From NCBI GenBank assembly GCA_001604435.1, contig LVBO01000101.1:1-11239 (forward strand): DNA of 11,239 nt, read 5' to 3'. Shown one piece after another: positions 1-6,505 of the stretch. How positions within the stretch are numbered: position 1 is the stretch's first letter; each line of letters starts with the position of its first letter. The stretch is from Synergistales bacterium Syner_01. GTDB taxonomy: Bacteria; Synergistota; Synergistia; Synergistales; Aminobacteriaceae. The translations under genes and the position numbers were made by a program. The notes under the pieces were generated by a model, which had not been told where the DNA came from, ran no database searches, and saw only the letters and a list, made by a program, of their open reading frames with translations.

Positions 1-40
1 AAGCCCCTGTCCCGGTAATCATGTAATATTGTCCAAACAT
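1..40 (-). CDS. Possible start of a gene cut by the left edge
   Basis: Only about 13 codons are visible, beginning MFGQYYMITGTGA and running out of the window. A strong Shine-Dalgarno-like AAAGGAGG (complement of positions 52-59) lies about 11 bases upstream of the ATG at 40-38; a second in-frame ATG lies at 22-20. An ATG directly after the GGAGG leads to a stop after ten codons and is not credible. The gene would start about 50 bases after the VOC gene on the same strand and could share its transcript. The product cannot be identified. The good ribosome site is the main support; so little coding sequence is visible that this remains tentative. Confidence 0.35.
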   Translation of the reverse strand, partial: MFGQYYMITGTGA

Positions 41-89
41 GGAGTACTCATCCTCCTTTGCAGGGTATACCCGTTTTGCCTCCGGACGG

Positions 90-533
90 TTAATCAAGAA
101 CCGTCGACGACACAAGCTCAAGAGTATTTCCGTCGGGGTCCTCGATATAGACTATTTTCTTTCCCTTGTTCGAACCAGCGGGGATTGTACAGACTGCGCC
201 GGCGAACACGACACCCCGTTCCGAAAGTTTCCCGATGAAGGCATCGAATTGTTCAACAACAAGACACACATGGGCGCTTCCGACATTATTCGTCGAGGTG
301 TCGATCTTTACGCCCTTCGCTCCCAGATACTCCACCAGTTCAAACGATGCGTTGGGGAGAGAAAAATAGGCCACCTTCAACCAGGCCCCCCGTATGCCGG
401 TAACGCCCTCCGCGTATTCCGGATTCCGCTCCCACACGCCTTCGAGTCGCAACCCCAGCGTCTCCCGATAAAACGCGACCGACCTTTCCAGATTCTCCAC
501 CGTAAAACTGGCATGATGCAGCGAAACGATCAC
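90..533 (-). CDS. VOC (glyoxalase/bleomycin resistance) superfamily protein
   Basis: A 147-residue single-chain vicinal-oxygen-chelate protein with two beta-alpha-beta-beta-beta modules. The first has HHASFTVENLERSVAFYRE (residues 6-24) and FELVEY (64-69); the second has SAHVCLVV (86-93) and the family's typical ending EDPDGNTLEL (131-140). Candidate metal ligands are His7, Glu65 or Glu68, His88 and Glu139, the usual His/Glu set, so it may be a metal-dependent lyase, isomerase, epimerase or dioxygenase; sequence alone does not give the substrate. The start is a GTG whose first bases overlap the TGA of the upstream diguanylate cyclase gene, with AAGG a few bases before it inside that gene, so it is probably translated by coupling. 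No signal peptide is seen, so it is cytoplasmic. Family assignment is firm; function is open. Confidence 0.9.
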   Translation of the reverse strand: MIVSLHHASFTVENLERSVAFYRETLGLRLEGVWERNPEYAEGVTGIRGAWLKVAYFSLPNASFELVEYLGAKGVKIDTSTNNVGSAHVCLVVEQFDAFIGKLSERGVVFAGAVCTIPAGSNKGKKIVYIEDPDGNTLELVSSTVLD

Positions 534-3454
534 TCGGCCTTCACCGCCTTTCTCTCCGCCTTGTACTTGTACATCCTTTCATCCGCGATCTTGATGACCT
601 CCGAGAGACTTGATCCATCCTCGGGACAGACGGCTATGCCGTAGTCAAGGATGACCGTCCCTTCGAACCCTTCCATTTTTTGCTCGGCAACCTTCAGCTC
701 CATCCGTTCCATGACCGCCCCGGCATCCTCCCGCGACACGTCCGGCAGATAGAGAAGGAATTCGTCTCCGCCGTAACGGCCTATCATATCGTAATTCCTG
801 AGATTTTCGCTCATCGTGGCGGACGTCACACGGAGAACCTCGTCCCCCGTAACGTGCCCGTAACGGTCGTTGATCTGCTTGAAATCCCCGAGATCGACGA
901 GAATCACGGAGCCGCTGCCGTTGGTCCTGTCGATGCGGGAACTCTCTTCGTCCAGCCGGTGCATGATGTAGCGCCTGTTCCATACCTGCGTCAAAGGATC
1001 GACGAGCGACTCGTGGCGGCGTTGCGCAAGCAGATTGTTCAGCGCCCAGAAGGTCGTCATATGCTCCGCGGTGATCTCGAGCAGCTCCCGGTCCGCCGCG
1101 GAAAACCCGACGTCGTGACGGGCGCCGAGAGCGCCGAAGACCTCTCCTTCAAACGTCGCCGGAATGGAGAGCACGAGCACCCTGCCGTTCTCGCCCCGCT
1201 CTACGGGAGTTCGGCTTCTCATCGCCGCTCCCGCTTCAAGTTCGCACCCCGGAGAGCAGCTTTCGTGTTCCTCTCTCGATCTGCCTGCAACCAGAACAGG
1301 AGCGCTCTCTCCCTTCCGAGGAGGAATATAGAATCCCGCTCCGGGAAAACCGAGCTCGTCGAAGAGCACATCCACAATCTTGCGGGCAAGCGCTTCGTTG
1401 TTGCGCACGGCTGCGATCTGCTGAATCACTCCGTGGAGGAAGCGAAGCTGCGTCGCCTTCCTGTCCAACTCCTGCCTGGCGAAAAACTCCTCGAGGTGGA
1501 GCGCGACGTAGGAGCCGACGATGCTCAACATGTCCCTCTCCCGTATTCCGAAAGCGAACTTCCTGTCGCTGTCGAGCACGATGGCGCCCCAGAGGAACCC
1601 CTTGTACGCAACCGGTGCGACGACGGCCGACCGCACCTCGGGAGAGTGCGGAATAAAATAGGGATCGATGGACACATCCCCCATCAGGTAGGCTTTGCCC
1701 GTGTCGGCGACGTAGCCTAAAATCCCCTTCTTCTTTTCGAGAAAATCCGTCTGCATCGACCGAAACACATCTCCTCCCGAGTCGAGCACCTCGAACGAAG
1801 CGGCTTCGCGCGATCGCTTGATGAAAAGCGTCTGGCACCGGAACGGAATCACCGGATAAAGGTGTTCGGAGAGCACGGAGAATAGATCCTCTATCGTCAC
1901 GCAGTCGGAAAAGAACGTGAACATCTCCAAAAGCGCGCTCTGACTGGCAGCGACATGTTCAAGCTCCTTCTTCCGCGCTTCCAGCGTCTCCGCGTTTTGC
2001 CGGAGCATATCCTCCGCTCGTTTCAATCCCGAGATGTCGGTCACCACCGCGAGCATCTGAACGGCCGACGAATCGCGCTCCAGGCGGTTCAGCGAAACAT
2101 CGCCCCAGAAGGAGCCGTTCCCCGGACCTGCGGGGGCGTTCCCTTTCTTCGAAAAAAGAAGCTCGGCTCTTGCCGAGAACGCACCTCTGTGCAACGCCTC
2201 GCGCACTTTCTCTTTTTCCTCCGGCGGCGACGGCGCAGCGAGGTCGAAGAGCGTACGCATTCTCAACTGCGCGGAGGGGCGTCCCGTCATGGTTTCCAAC
2301 GTCGTATTGCAGGAGAGGATAGCCCCGTTCGCGTCGAGAATCGCTATTCCGGACGCGGCGCTGTTGAAAATAGCCCTGAATGTCGATTCGCTCCGCCGGA
2401 CTTCGAAATCGGAGCGCTTCCGAACGAAAGTAATCGCAATCATGATCAGCAACAGAGCGAGCACTCCCCCGAGAATGTAGCGCTGCACCCGCAGTTCGCC
2501 GACCACCGGGTTGATATCCGATTCCGGAGCATAGACGCCGATATACAACCTGTTGCCCCCCACACGTGCGGAGTTCCATGCAAGCCGCTTCCTCCGCGGA
2601 GCTCCGGAAGAGGCATCGTACAGCTCGATAGCCTCCATCCCGGAGAAAGATGCTCCGACCCGGGACCACGCGGTACGAAGGGCATCCCCCTCTCCTCCGG
2701 AGAGCTCCGCCGCGTTTCGCCCCGCAAGGGAAGCGTCTCCGTGCTCGACGACCGAGCCTTCCTTGTCGATGACGAAGGCCGCGCTTCCTGCACCCCGGGC
2801 CATGGGAAGCACATACCGGACAAAGAAAGGCGCAAGGTCGATGACCGTGATGAAGTACCCCAAAAAACTCTTTTCCGACACGGACGCCTCGACCAGCGCC
2901 ATCATTCTGGCGCGCGAGGAGGTCCGGACGGTTCCCGAAAAATGGTAGAGATCGGCGGGACGGGGCGAAGAAAAATCGAAAGAACCCTCTAAAGAACGGG
3001 CAAAGTCCCTGGCGGCATCGCCCGCAGGGGTCGAGCGGAACGAGCTGAACCGCTGCGCGGCGGAAAACAGAGGGTGCGGTGCGAAATAAAAACCCAGGAT
3101 ATCGGCAGTATTGTAGATGGCGCTTTGAAGCGTACGCTGGATCTCCGATACGGGAGGGAAGGAATCGTTCGCATTCTCCGGGAGGAGGTGCTCCAGAAGA
3201 AATCTTTTTTGCGTGAGGACGGAGGCGACGCGGTCCTCCAGCGCAAGGCGCGACATGGTGGTCTGAAGATACTGGCGGTCGCTGAAAAACTGTTCCTGCT
3301 TGCGGACAGCGCGGGCATGGAGAAGCTCCATAACGAAAAACACAGCCCCTACGAGCAGCAGGACGAAAATCACGTACCAGTGAATAGATTCCATGCGTCC
3401 GGTACGCTTCGGAGAATCAGCGTTCAACGAGGAAAAAGCCTTCAAAGCGTTCAT
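530..3454 (-). CDS. Membrane-bound diguanylate cyclase, periplasmic sensor-PAS-GAF-GAF-GGDEF
   Basis: A 974-residue signalling protein predicted to make cyclic di-GMP from two GTP. Order: short cytoplasmic N-terminus; membrane helix about 26-47; periplasmic sensor region about 48-325, probably Cache-like (note GYFITVIDLAPFF near 199-211 and FVIDKEGSVV near 227-236); second helix about 326-344; PAS about 355-480; short coiled coil about 475-505; GAF about 515-655; second GAF about 670-805; GGDEF about 815-970. The catalytic domain keeps DPLTQVWNRR (819-828), Asp854 in DLGDFK, Asn862-Asp863, and GGDEF at 895-899. RNYD at 886-889, five residues before GGDEF, is a good inhibitory I-site, so product feedback is expected. 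There is no EAL or HD-GYP domain. The start is uncertain: GGGAGG abuts the ATG with no spacer, and Met21 (ATG at 3394-3392), just before the first helix, is an alternative. The ligand of the periplasmic sensor is unknown. Confidence 0.93.
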   Translation of the reverse strand: MNALKAFSSLNADSPKRTGRMESIHWYVIFVLLLVGAVFFVMELLHARAVRKQEQFFSDRQYLQTTMSRLALEDRVASVLTQKRFLLEHLLPENANDSFPPVSEIQRTLQSAIYNTADILGFYFAPHPLFSAAQRFSSFRSTPAGDAARDFARSLEGSFDFSSPRPADLYHFSGTVRTSSRARMMALVEASVSEKSFLGYFITVIDLAPFFVRYVLPMARGAGSAAFVIDKEGSVVEHGDASLAGRNAAELSGGEGDALRTAWSRVGASFSGMEAIELYDASSGAPRRKRLAWNSARVGGNRLYIGVYAPESDINPVVGELRVQRYILGGVLALLLIMIAITFVRKRSDFEVRRSESTFRAIFNSAASGIAILDANGAILSCNTTLETMTGRPSAQLRMRTLFDLAAPSPPEEKEKVREALHRGAFSARAELLFSKKGNAPAGPGNGSFWGDVSLNRLERDSSAVQMLAVVTDISGLKRAEDMLRQNAETLEARKKELEHVAASQSALLEMFTFFSDCVTIEDLFSVLSEHLYPVIPFRCQTLFIKRSREAASFEVLDSGGDVFRSMQTDFLEKKKGILGYVADTGKAYLMGDVSIDPYFIPHSPEVRSAVVAPVAYKGFLWGAIVLDSDRKFAFGIRERDMLSIVGSYVALHLEEFFARQELDRKATQLRFLHGVIQQIAAVRNNEALARKIVDVLFDELGFPGAGFYIPPRKGESAPVLVAGRSREEHESCSPGCELEAGAAMRSRTPVERGENGRVLVLSIPATFEGEVFGALGARHDVGFSAADRELLEITAEHMTTFWALNNLLAQRRHESLVDPLTQVWNRRYIMHRLDEESSRIDRTNGSGSVILVDLGDFKQINDRYGHVTGDEVLRVTSATMSENLRNYDMIGRYGGDEFLLYLPDVSREDAGAVMERMELKVAEQKMEGFEGTVILDYGIAVCPEDGSSLSEVIKIADERMYKYKAERKAVKAE

Positions 3455-3507
3455 CCTCCCAGCAACCAGATACGTACTGTGCTTCTTCAGCCCGAACTCC
3501 GGTATTC

Positions 3508-3516
3508 ATTATAGCA
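3508..3516 (-). promoter_or_regulatory. Extended -10 promoter for the diguanylate cyclase gene
   Basis: On the minus strand the sequence reads TGCTATAAT, a perfect TATAAT with the TG of an extended -10 element. No good -35 box is seen at normal spacing, which is common for extended -10 promoters. Transcription would begin near position 3501, giving a leader of about 46 bases before the ATG at 3454. An in-frame TAA TGA lies within and just after the box, so translation cannot begin upstream of it. Confidence 0.6.
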
Positions 3517-3624
3517 AACTTTCTGCTCGGAAGAGACATGGATACAAAACATCCTCCATTTTTTCCGGGTACGAAATGCAACCGACCCTTAAAAGGAAAC
3601 GTTCTCTCCGCCTCAGGAGAGGGC

Positions 3625-3653
3625 TTTTCATTTCCGAGAAAAAATGATAACAT
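3625..3653 (+). promoter_or_regulatory. Candidate promoter for the radical SAM / DUF4130 pair
   Basis: A TTTTCA (-35-like, 3625-3630) and TAACAT (-10-like, 3648-3653) are separated by 17 bases. A TG sits one base before the -10 (TGATAACAT), again an extended -10. Start of transcription would be near 3660, about 30 bases before the ATG at 3690. A 6-bp hairpin (CTCTCC 3604-3609 with GGAGAG 3616-3621) lies just upstream of the -35 and might be an operator, but that is guesswork. Confidence 0.4.
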
Positions 3654-3674
3654 TTGGTTAGCATATTCTTGGAT

Positions 3675-3681
3675 AAGGGGG
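3675..3681 (+). promoter_or_regulatory. Ribosome binding site that fixes the radical SAM gene start
   Basis: AAGGGGG lies 8 bases before the ATG at 3690. This favours 3690 over the in-frame TTG at 3654, which would overlap the predicted promoter and add 12 residues that do not look like the family's N-terminus. Confidence 0.6.
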
Positions 3682-3689
3682 CAAAAAGA

Positions 3690-4925
3690 ATGGATGCCGC
3701 CGGCAAACTATCGATTCTTGCGGAAGCCGCGAAATACGACGTTTCCTGCTCATCCAGCGGAAACGGCGGGCGGAGAGGAGCCGTAGGCAACACGTCCTTG
3801 GGCGGCATCTGCCACAGCTGGTCCGACGACGGCCGGTGCATCTCGCTGCTCAAAATTCTCTTCTCCAACGACTGTGCCTTCGACTGTTCCTACTGCGTCA
3901 ACCGCAGAAGCAACGACGTACCTCGGGCATCCTTCACGCCGCGGGAACTCGCCGACCTCGTCATCGGATTCTACCGCAGGAACTATATCGAAGGGCTCTT
4001 TCTGAGCTCGGCGGTCGTCGGTTCGCCCGACGACACCATGATCCAGCTCATCCGTACGGCGAAAATTCTCCGCGATGAGTACCGGTTCGGAGGCTACATC
4101 CACGCGAAGGCCATTCCGGGAGCGTCTCCCAAGCTGGTCAGCGCGCTCGGATTCCTTGCAGACCGGATGAGCGTCAACATCGAACTCCCTTCGGAGAGCA
4201 GTCTCCGGGCCCTCGCGCCCCAAAAGACGAAGGAGTCCATCTTTCGCCCGATGGGACTCATAGGCGACTCCATCGCCGAACGAAAGGAGAAGCGCCTCGT
4301 CCCCACCCGTTCGCTGGCGCCGTTCGTCCCGGCGGGACAGAGTACCCAGCTCATCGTCGGCGCCTCTCCGGAGGACGACCTCTCCATTCTCCGCCTGGCG
4401 GGCGGTCTTTACAATCGTTTCGGCCTCAAGCGGGTCTACTACTCCGCGTACGTTCCCGTCTCCTCGAACCCGCTCCTTCCGGCGATCACCACAACGCCGC
4501 CCCTCCTGCGCGAACACAGAATCTACCAGGCCGACTGGCTGCTCCGCTTCTACGGCTTCCGCCCGGACGAGGTGCTCTCGCCGGAGCAGCCGAATCTCGA
4601 CGAGTCGCTCGACCCGAAGACGTCGTGGGCGCTCCGTCATCTCGACCTCTTCCCGCTGGACGTGAACCGCGCATCCTACGAGGAGCTGCTGCGAACTCCC
4701 GGCATCGGCGTCCTCTCGGCGAAACGCATTCTGACGGCTCGGAAGGGACGACGCCTCGACGAGGACGACCTGAAGAAGCTCGGTGTGGTGATGAAGCGGG
4801 CGCGCTACTTCCTCGCCTGCAAAGGATTCGCGCTCCCCTCCCACGATGCGCCGACGCTTCGTCGTCTTCTCACACCTCCCCCGCCTCCGGCATGGAAGAC
4901 ACGCCAACTCTCGCTGGAGTTCTGA
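3690..4925 (+). CDS. Putative DNA modification/repair radical SAM protein
   Basis: A 411-residue radical SAM enzyme of the kind catalogued as TIGR03916. The cluster motif is CAFDCSYC (Cys62, Cys66, Cys69; CxxxCxxC), which should hold the 4Fe-4S centre that cleaves S-adenosylmethionine. Family-typical blocks are AAKYDVSCSSSG (13-24), GGICHSW (38-44), GRCISLLK (48-55), NDVPRASFTPRE (75-86), YIEGLFLSS (99-107) and ADRMSVNIELP (157-167). Extra cysteines at 20, 41 and 50, upstream of the cluster motif, also look family-conserved from memory. The C-terminus has a helix-hairpin-helix (LLRTPGIGVLSAKRIL, 333-348), which suggests nucleic acid binding. A proline run (396-400) precedes the end. No signal peptide is present, so it acts in the cytoplasm. 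The reaction is unknown; the DNA role is inferred from the helix-hairpin-helix and the partner gene 3 bases downstream. Confidence 0.9.
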   Translation: MDAAGKLSILAEAAKYDVSCSSSGNGGRRGAVGNTSLGGICHSWSDDGRCISLLKILFSNDCAFDCSYCVNRRSNDVPRASFTPRELADLVIGFYRRNYIEGLFLSSAVVGSPDDTMIQLIRTAKILRDEYRFGGYIHAKAIPGASPKLVSALGFLADRMSVNIELPSESSLRALAPQKTKESIFRPMGLIGDSIAERKEKRLVPTRSLAPFVPAGQSTQLIVGASPEDDLSILRLAGGLYNRFGLKRVYYSAYVPVSSNPLLPAITTTPPLLREHRIYQADWLLRFYGFRPDEVLSPEQPNLDESLDPKTSWALRHLDLFPLDVNRASYEELLRTPGIGVLSAKRILTARKGRRLDEDDLKKLGVVMKRARYFLACKGFALPSHDAPTLRRLLTPPPPPAWKTRQLSLEF

Positions 4926-4928
4926 CGA

Positions 4929-5672
4929 GTGACCACCTGGATCTACGACGGCAGCTTCAACGGCTTCCTCTGCCTGCTCTTCGAAACCGCGCGCGCCGGA
5001 GAATCTCCCGAGGCGATCGATACGACGGGGAGCGGACAGCCGTTTCTCTGGCCGCCCAAAGAAGCCCGGACAGATGAACAGCGTGCGAAGAGAATCGGCG
5101 ACGTCCTGCGCCTCCGTCTTTCGGCCCCCGTGTTTACTCGCGGGTACTACGCCTTTCTCAGCGCGCTGAAAGAACGCGAAATGGCGGTCTATAGCTATTA
5201 CGCCCTCGCATGGACACTCGGCAAGAGCGTGGACAGACTGCTGACGGATCCGCGCGTCCTGCCGGTACACGAAGCGAGCCGCGCCGTCCTGAGAGAGCGT
5301 CACCGTTTTCTGGGGTTCCTTCGCTTCACAGAGATCGGCGACGTGCTCTACGCGCCTTTCGAGCCCGAGGCCGATCTCCTTCCCCTGCTCGCCGGTCATT
5401 TCTCCGCAAGATTAGGGAACGAAAAATGGATCATTCACGACCTCCGGAGGGGAAAAGCCGCGATCTACGCTCCGCGCCTCTGGCGCATCGCCGACTTCAG
5501 GCTCCCCGAAGGAATCGCCCCCTCCCGCCGGGAGGAAGCATTCCGCGACCTGTGGAAAGAGTATTTCCACTCCATCGCCGTCCGGTCGAGGGAGAACCCA
5601 AGGCTCCAGCGCCAGTTCATGCCGAAGAAATATTGGAAACACCTTCCGGAAAAAGAACCTCCCGCCGAATGA
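4929..5672 (+). CDS. DUF4130 / probable DNA metabolism protein, partner of the radical SAM enzyme
   Basis: A 247-residue cytoplasmic protein of the TIGR03915 / DUF4130 type, which is known mainly as the neighbour of TIGR03916 radical SAM genes and, in other organisms, as a fusion to uracil-DNA-glycosylase-like (UdgX-type) domains. It begins YDGSFNGFLCLLFE (6-19), typical of the family. The C-terminus carries the signature WKEYFHSIAVRSRENPRLQR (209-228) followed by QFMPKKYWKHLPE (229-241). No catalytic motif from a characterised enzyme can be pointed to. The start is a GTG 3 bases after the TGA of the radical SAM gene, with GGAG 9 bases upstream inside that gene, so the two are almost certainly co-translated. 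No uracil-DNA glycosylase domain lies in this protein or elsewhere in the window. Family call is firm, biochemical role unknown. Confidence 0.88.
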   Translation: MTTWIYDGSFNGFLCLLFETARAGESPEAIDTTGSGQPFLWPPKEARTDEQRAKRIGDVLRLRLSAPVFTRGYYAFLSALKEREMAVYSYYALAWTLGKSVDRLLTDPRVLPVHEASRAVLRERHRFLGFLRFTEIGDVLYAPFEPEADLLPLLAGHFSARLGNEKWIIHDLRRGKAAIYAPRLWRIADFRLPEGIAPSRREEAFRDLWKEYFHSIAVRSRENPRLQRQFMPKKYWKHLPEKEPPAE

Positions 5673-5689
5673 AGGTGGGAGGTTCTTTT
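5651..5689. terminator. Bidirectional Rho-independent terminator between convergent genes
   Basis: AAAAGAACCTCCC (5651-5663) pairs perfectly with GGGAGGTTCTTTT (5677-5689): 13 bp with a 13-base loop. The arms end in A and T runs, so the transcript from either strand ends in a hairpin plus U-rich tail. It sits between the DUF4130 gene (plus) and the orphan gene ending at 5737 (minus). The left arm lies in the last codons of the DUF4130 gene and its TGA falls in the loop. Confidence 0.85.
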
Positions 5690-5736
5690 CCGCTAAAACA
5701 AAACCGCTTCCGTCAACGACGGGAGTATTAAAGCGT

Positions 5737-6096
5737 TCACCCTTCGGGGCGACAGCCCGACGAAGCATCGGATACTCCTACGGATAAAAGAAACCGCTGG
5801 AAAACCGCTCTCAATTCGGACTCCATCTCTGCGTCGGCGATGACTTCTCGCGCTCCCGTCTCCTCGAAAAACAAGCGTTCTTCGGCGATTCCCGCTTCCG
5901 GGAACCAGAGCGTCAGCGCCCCGGCCGGAAAAGCGTTTTCAACTTCGCACTCCGGAACTTCGAGCTGAAGCTCGATCCCCCGAGCCAGGAACTGAGAAAA
6001 AAAGGATGAAACAACTTTTTCCAGAAGCCCGACGACCTTGCCGTCGCCCTCATTGCGCTCCTCGTCCGTGAAATATCGTATACGTAATGTACTCAT
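5737..6096 (-). CDS. Hypothetical protein, last gene of the TRAP/aldolase operon
   Basis: A 119-residue acidic, soluble protein that I do not recognise with confidence. It begins MSTLRIRYF, has a helix-like stretch GKVVGLLEKVVSSFFSQFL (about 18-36), then GIELQLEVPE and ALTLWFPEAGIAEERLFFEE, giving a beta-alpha-beta-beta pattern. The layout loosely recalls the small thioredoxin-like DUF2703 family, but the cysteine pairs expected there are missing, so I do not assign it. The ATG at 6096 lies 4 bases after the TAA of the PPC gene, with AAGG in between; the frame is open for 38 more codons upstream but that stretch overlaps the PPC gene and is unlikely to be translated. It ends 47 bases before the bidirectional terminator, so it is the last gene of the operon. 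Confidence 0.7.
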   Translation of the reverse strand: MSTLRIRYFTDEERNEGDGKVVGLLEKVVSSFFSQFLARGIELQLEVPECEVENAFPAGALTLWFPEAGIAEERLFFEETGAREVIADAEMESELRAVFQRFLLSVGVSDASSGCRPEG

Positions 6097-6100
6097 CGCC

Positions 6101-6493
6101 TTACACGCTGCCTTTAACCAGTAGAAAAACCTCCAGCATTTTGTAGACGGTACTCCCTTCGCCGAGCGCACCGCCGAAGAAATGATCTCCTTTATCGGCA
6201 AACGAGGCATGGAGGTGCAAATTGATTCCTTTCGCTTCTTTCCTTATTGTTCCAACCATGGAGGCAATCTCGAAAGGTCCTTCGTACTCCACCGTGGCGA
6301 TCTCCGGAGGGAGTTCGCGGGTTTTGGGGTATCGAACGACCCCTTTCGCAAAAGACCCTATGGCGTTGACGATAATCGCCTCCTCCCAGCCGGATTTTTC
6401 AAAGAGAGCGCGAAGCTCTCCGTAGATATCCGTTCCGGGACCCAATACCGCCATACAATGCTTCATTCCGTCGAATTCTTTGAGCTCGGCCAT
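6101..6493 (-). CDS. PPC (DUF296) domain protein
   Basis: A 130-residue stand-alone PPC domain, the fold found alone in many bacteria and archaea and attached to AT-hooks in plant nuclear proteins. The diagnostic stretch is NLHLHASFADKGDHFFGG (91-108), followed by LGEGSTVYKMLEVFLL (110-125). Bacterial members form trimers and some bind metal through histidines; here His93, His95 and His104 are available, but the GGHL often seen in bacterial members is GGAL, so one usual histidine seems to be absent. There is no AT-hook, so the common 'DNA-binding protein' label is not supported by this sequence. The ATG has GGGAGAG about 7 bases upstream and starts 12 bases after the aldolase gene's stop. Its place between an aldolase and an orphan gene in a transport operon hints at a metabolic or sensing role, which is inference. 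Confidence 0.85.
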   Translation of the reverse strand: MAELKEFDGMKHCMAVLGPGTDIYGELRALFEKSGWEEAIIVNAIGSFAKGVVRYPKTRELPPEIATVEYEGPFEIASMVGTIRKEAKGINLHLHASFADKGDHFFGGALGEGSTVYKMLEVFLLVKGSV

Positions 6494-6505
6494 CGTATTC
6501 TCTCC

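Noticed and set aside
680..1720. A 346-codon open frame on the plus strand within the diguanylate cyclase gene
   Set aside because: Antisense to the GAF and GGDEF coding region, no recognisable motifs, composition typical of a shadow frame.
1955..2992. A 345-codon open frame on the plus strand within the cyclase gene
   Set aside because: Arg-rich low-quality product, antisense to the periplasmic sensor and PAS coding region, no ribosome site or domain.
3604..3621. 6-bp hairpin considered as a terminator
   Set aside because: No gene reads into it from the left on the plus strand, the stem is short and the following T run is only four bases. It is better seen as a possible operator or chance repeat.
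3750..5399. A long open frame (549 codons) on the minus strand opposite the radical SAM and DUF4130 genes
   Set aside because: Its product is rich in Arg, Glu and Gly with no domain pattern, and it lies antisense to two well-recognised genes with conserved motifs. It is a by-product of the high GC content at third positions.
6097..6210. 38-codon N-terminal extension of the orphan protein
   Set aside because: It overlaps the 3' end of the PPC gene by over 100 bases, and the ATG at 6096 just after the PPC stop explains the gene without any overlap.
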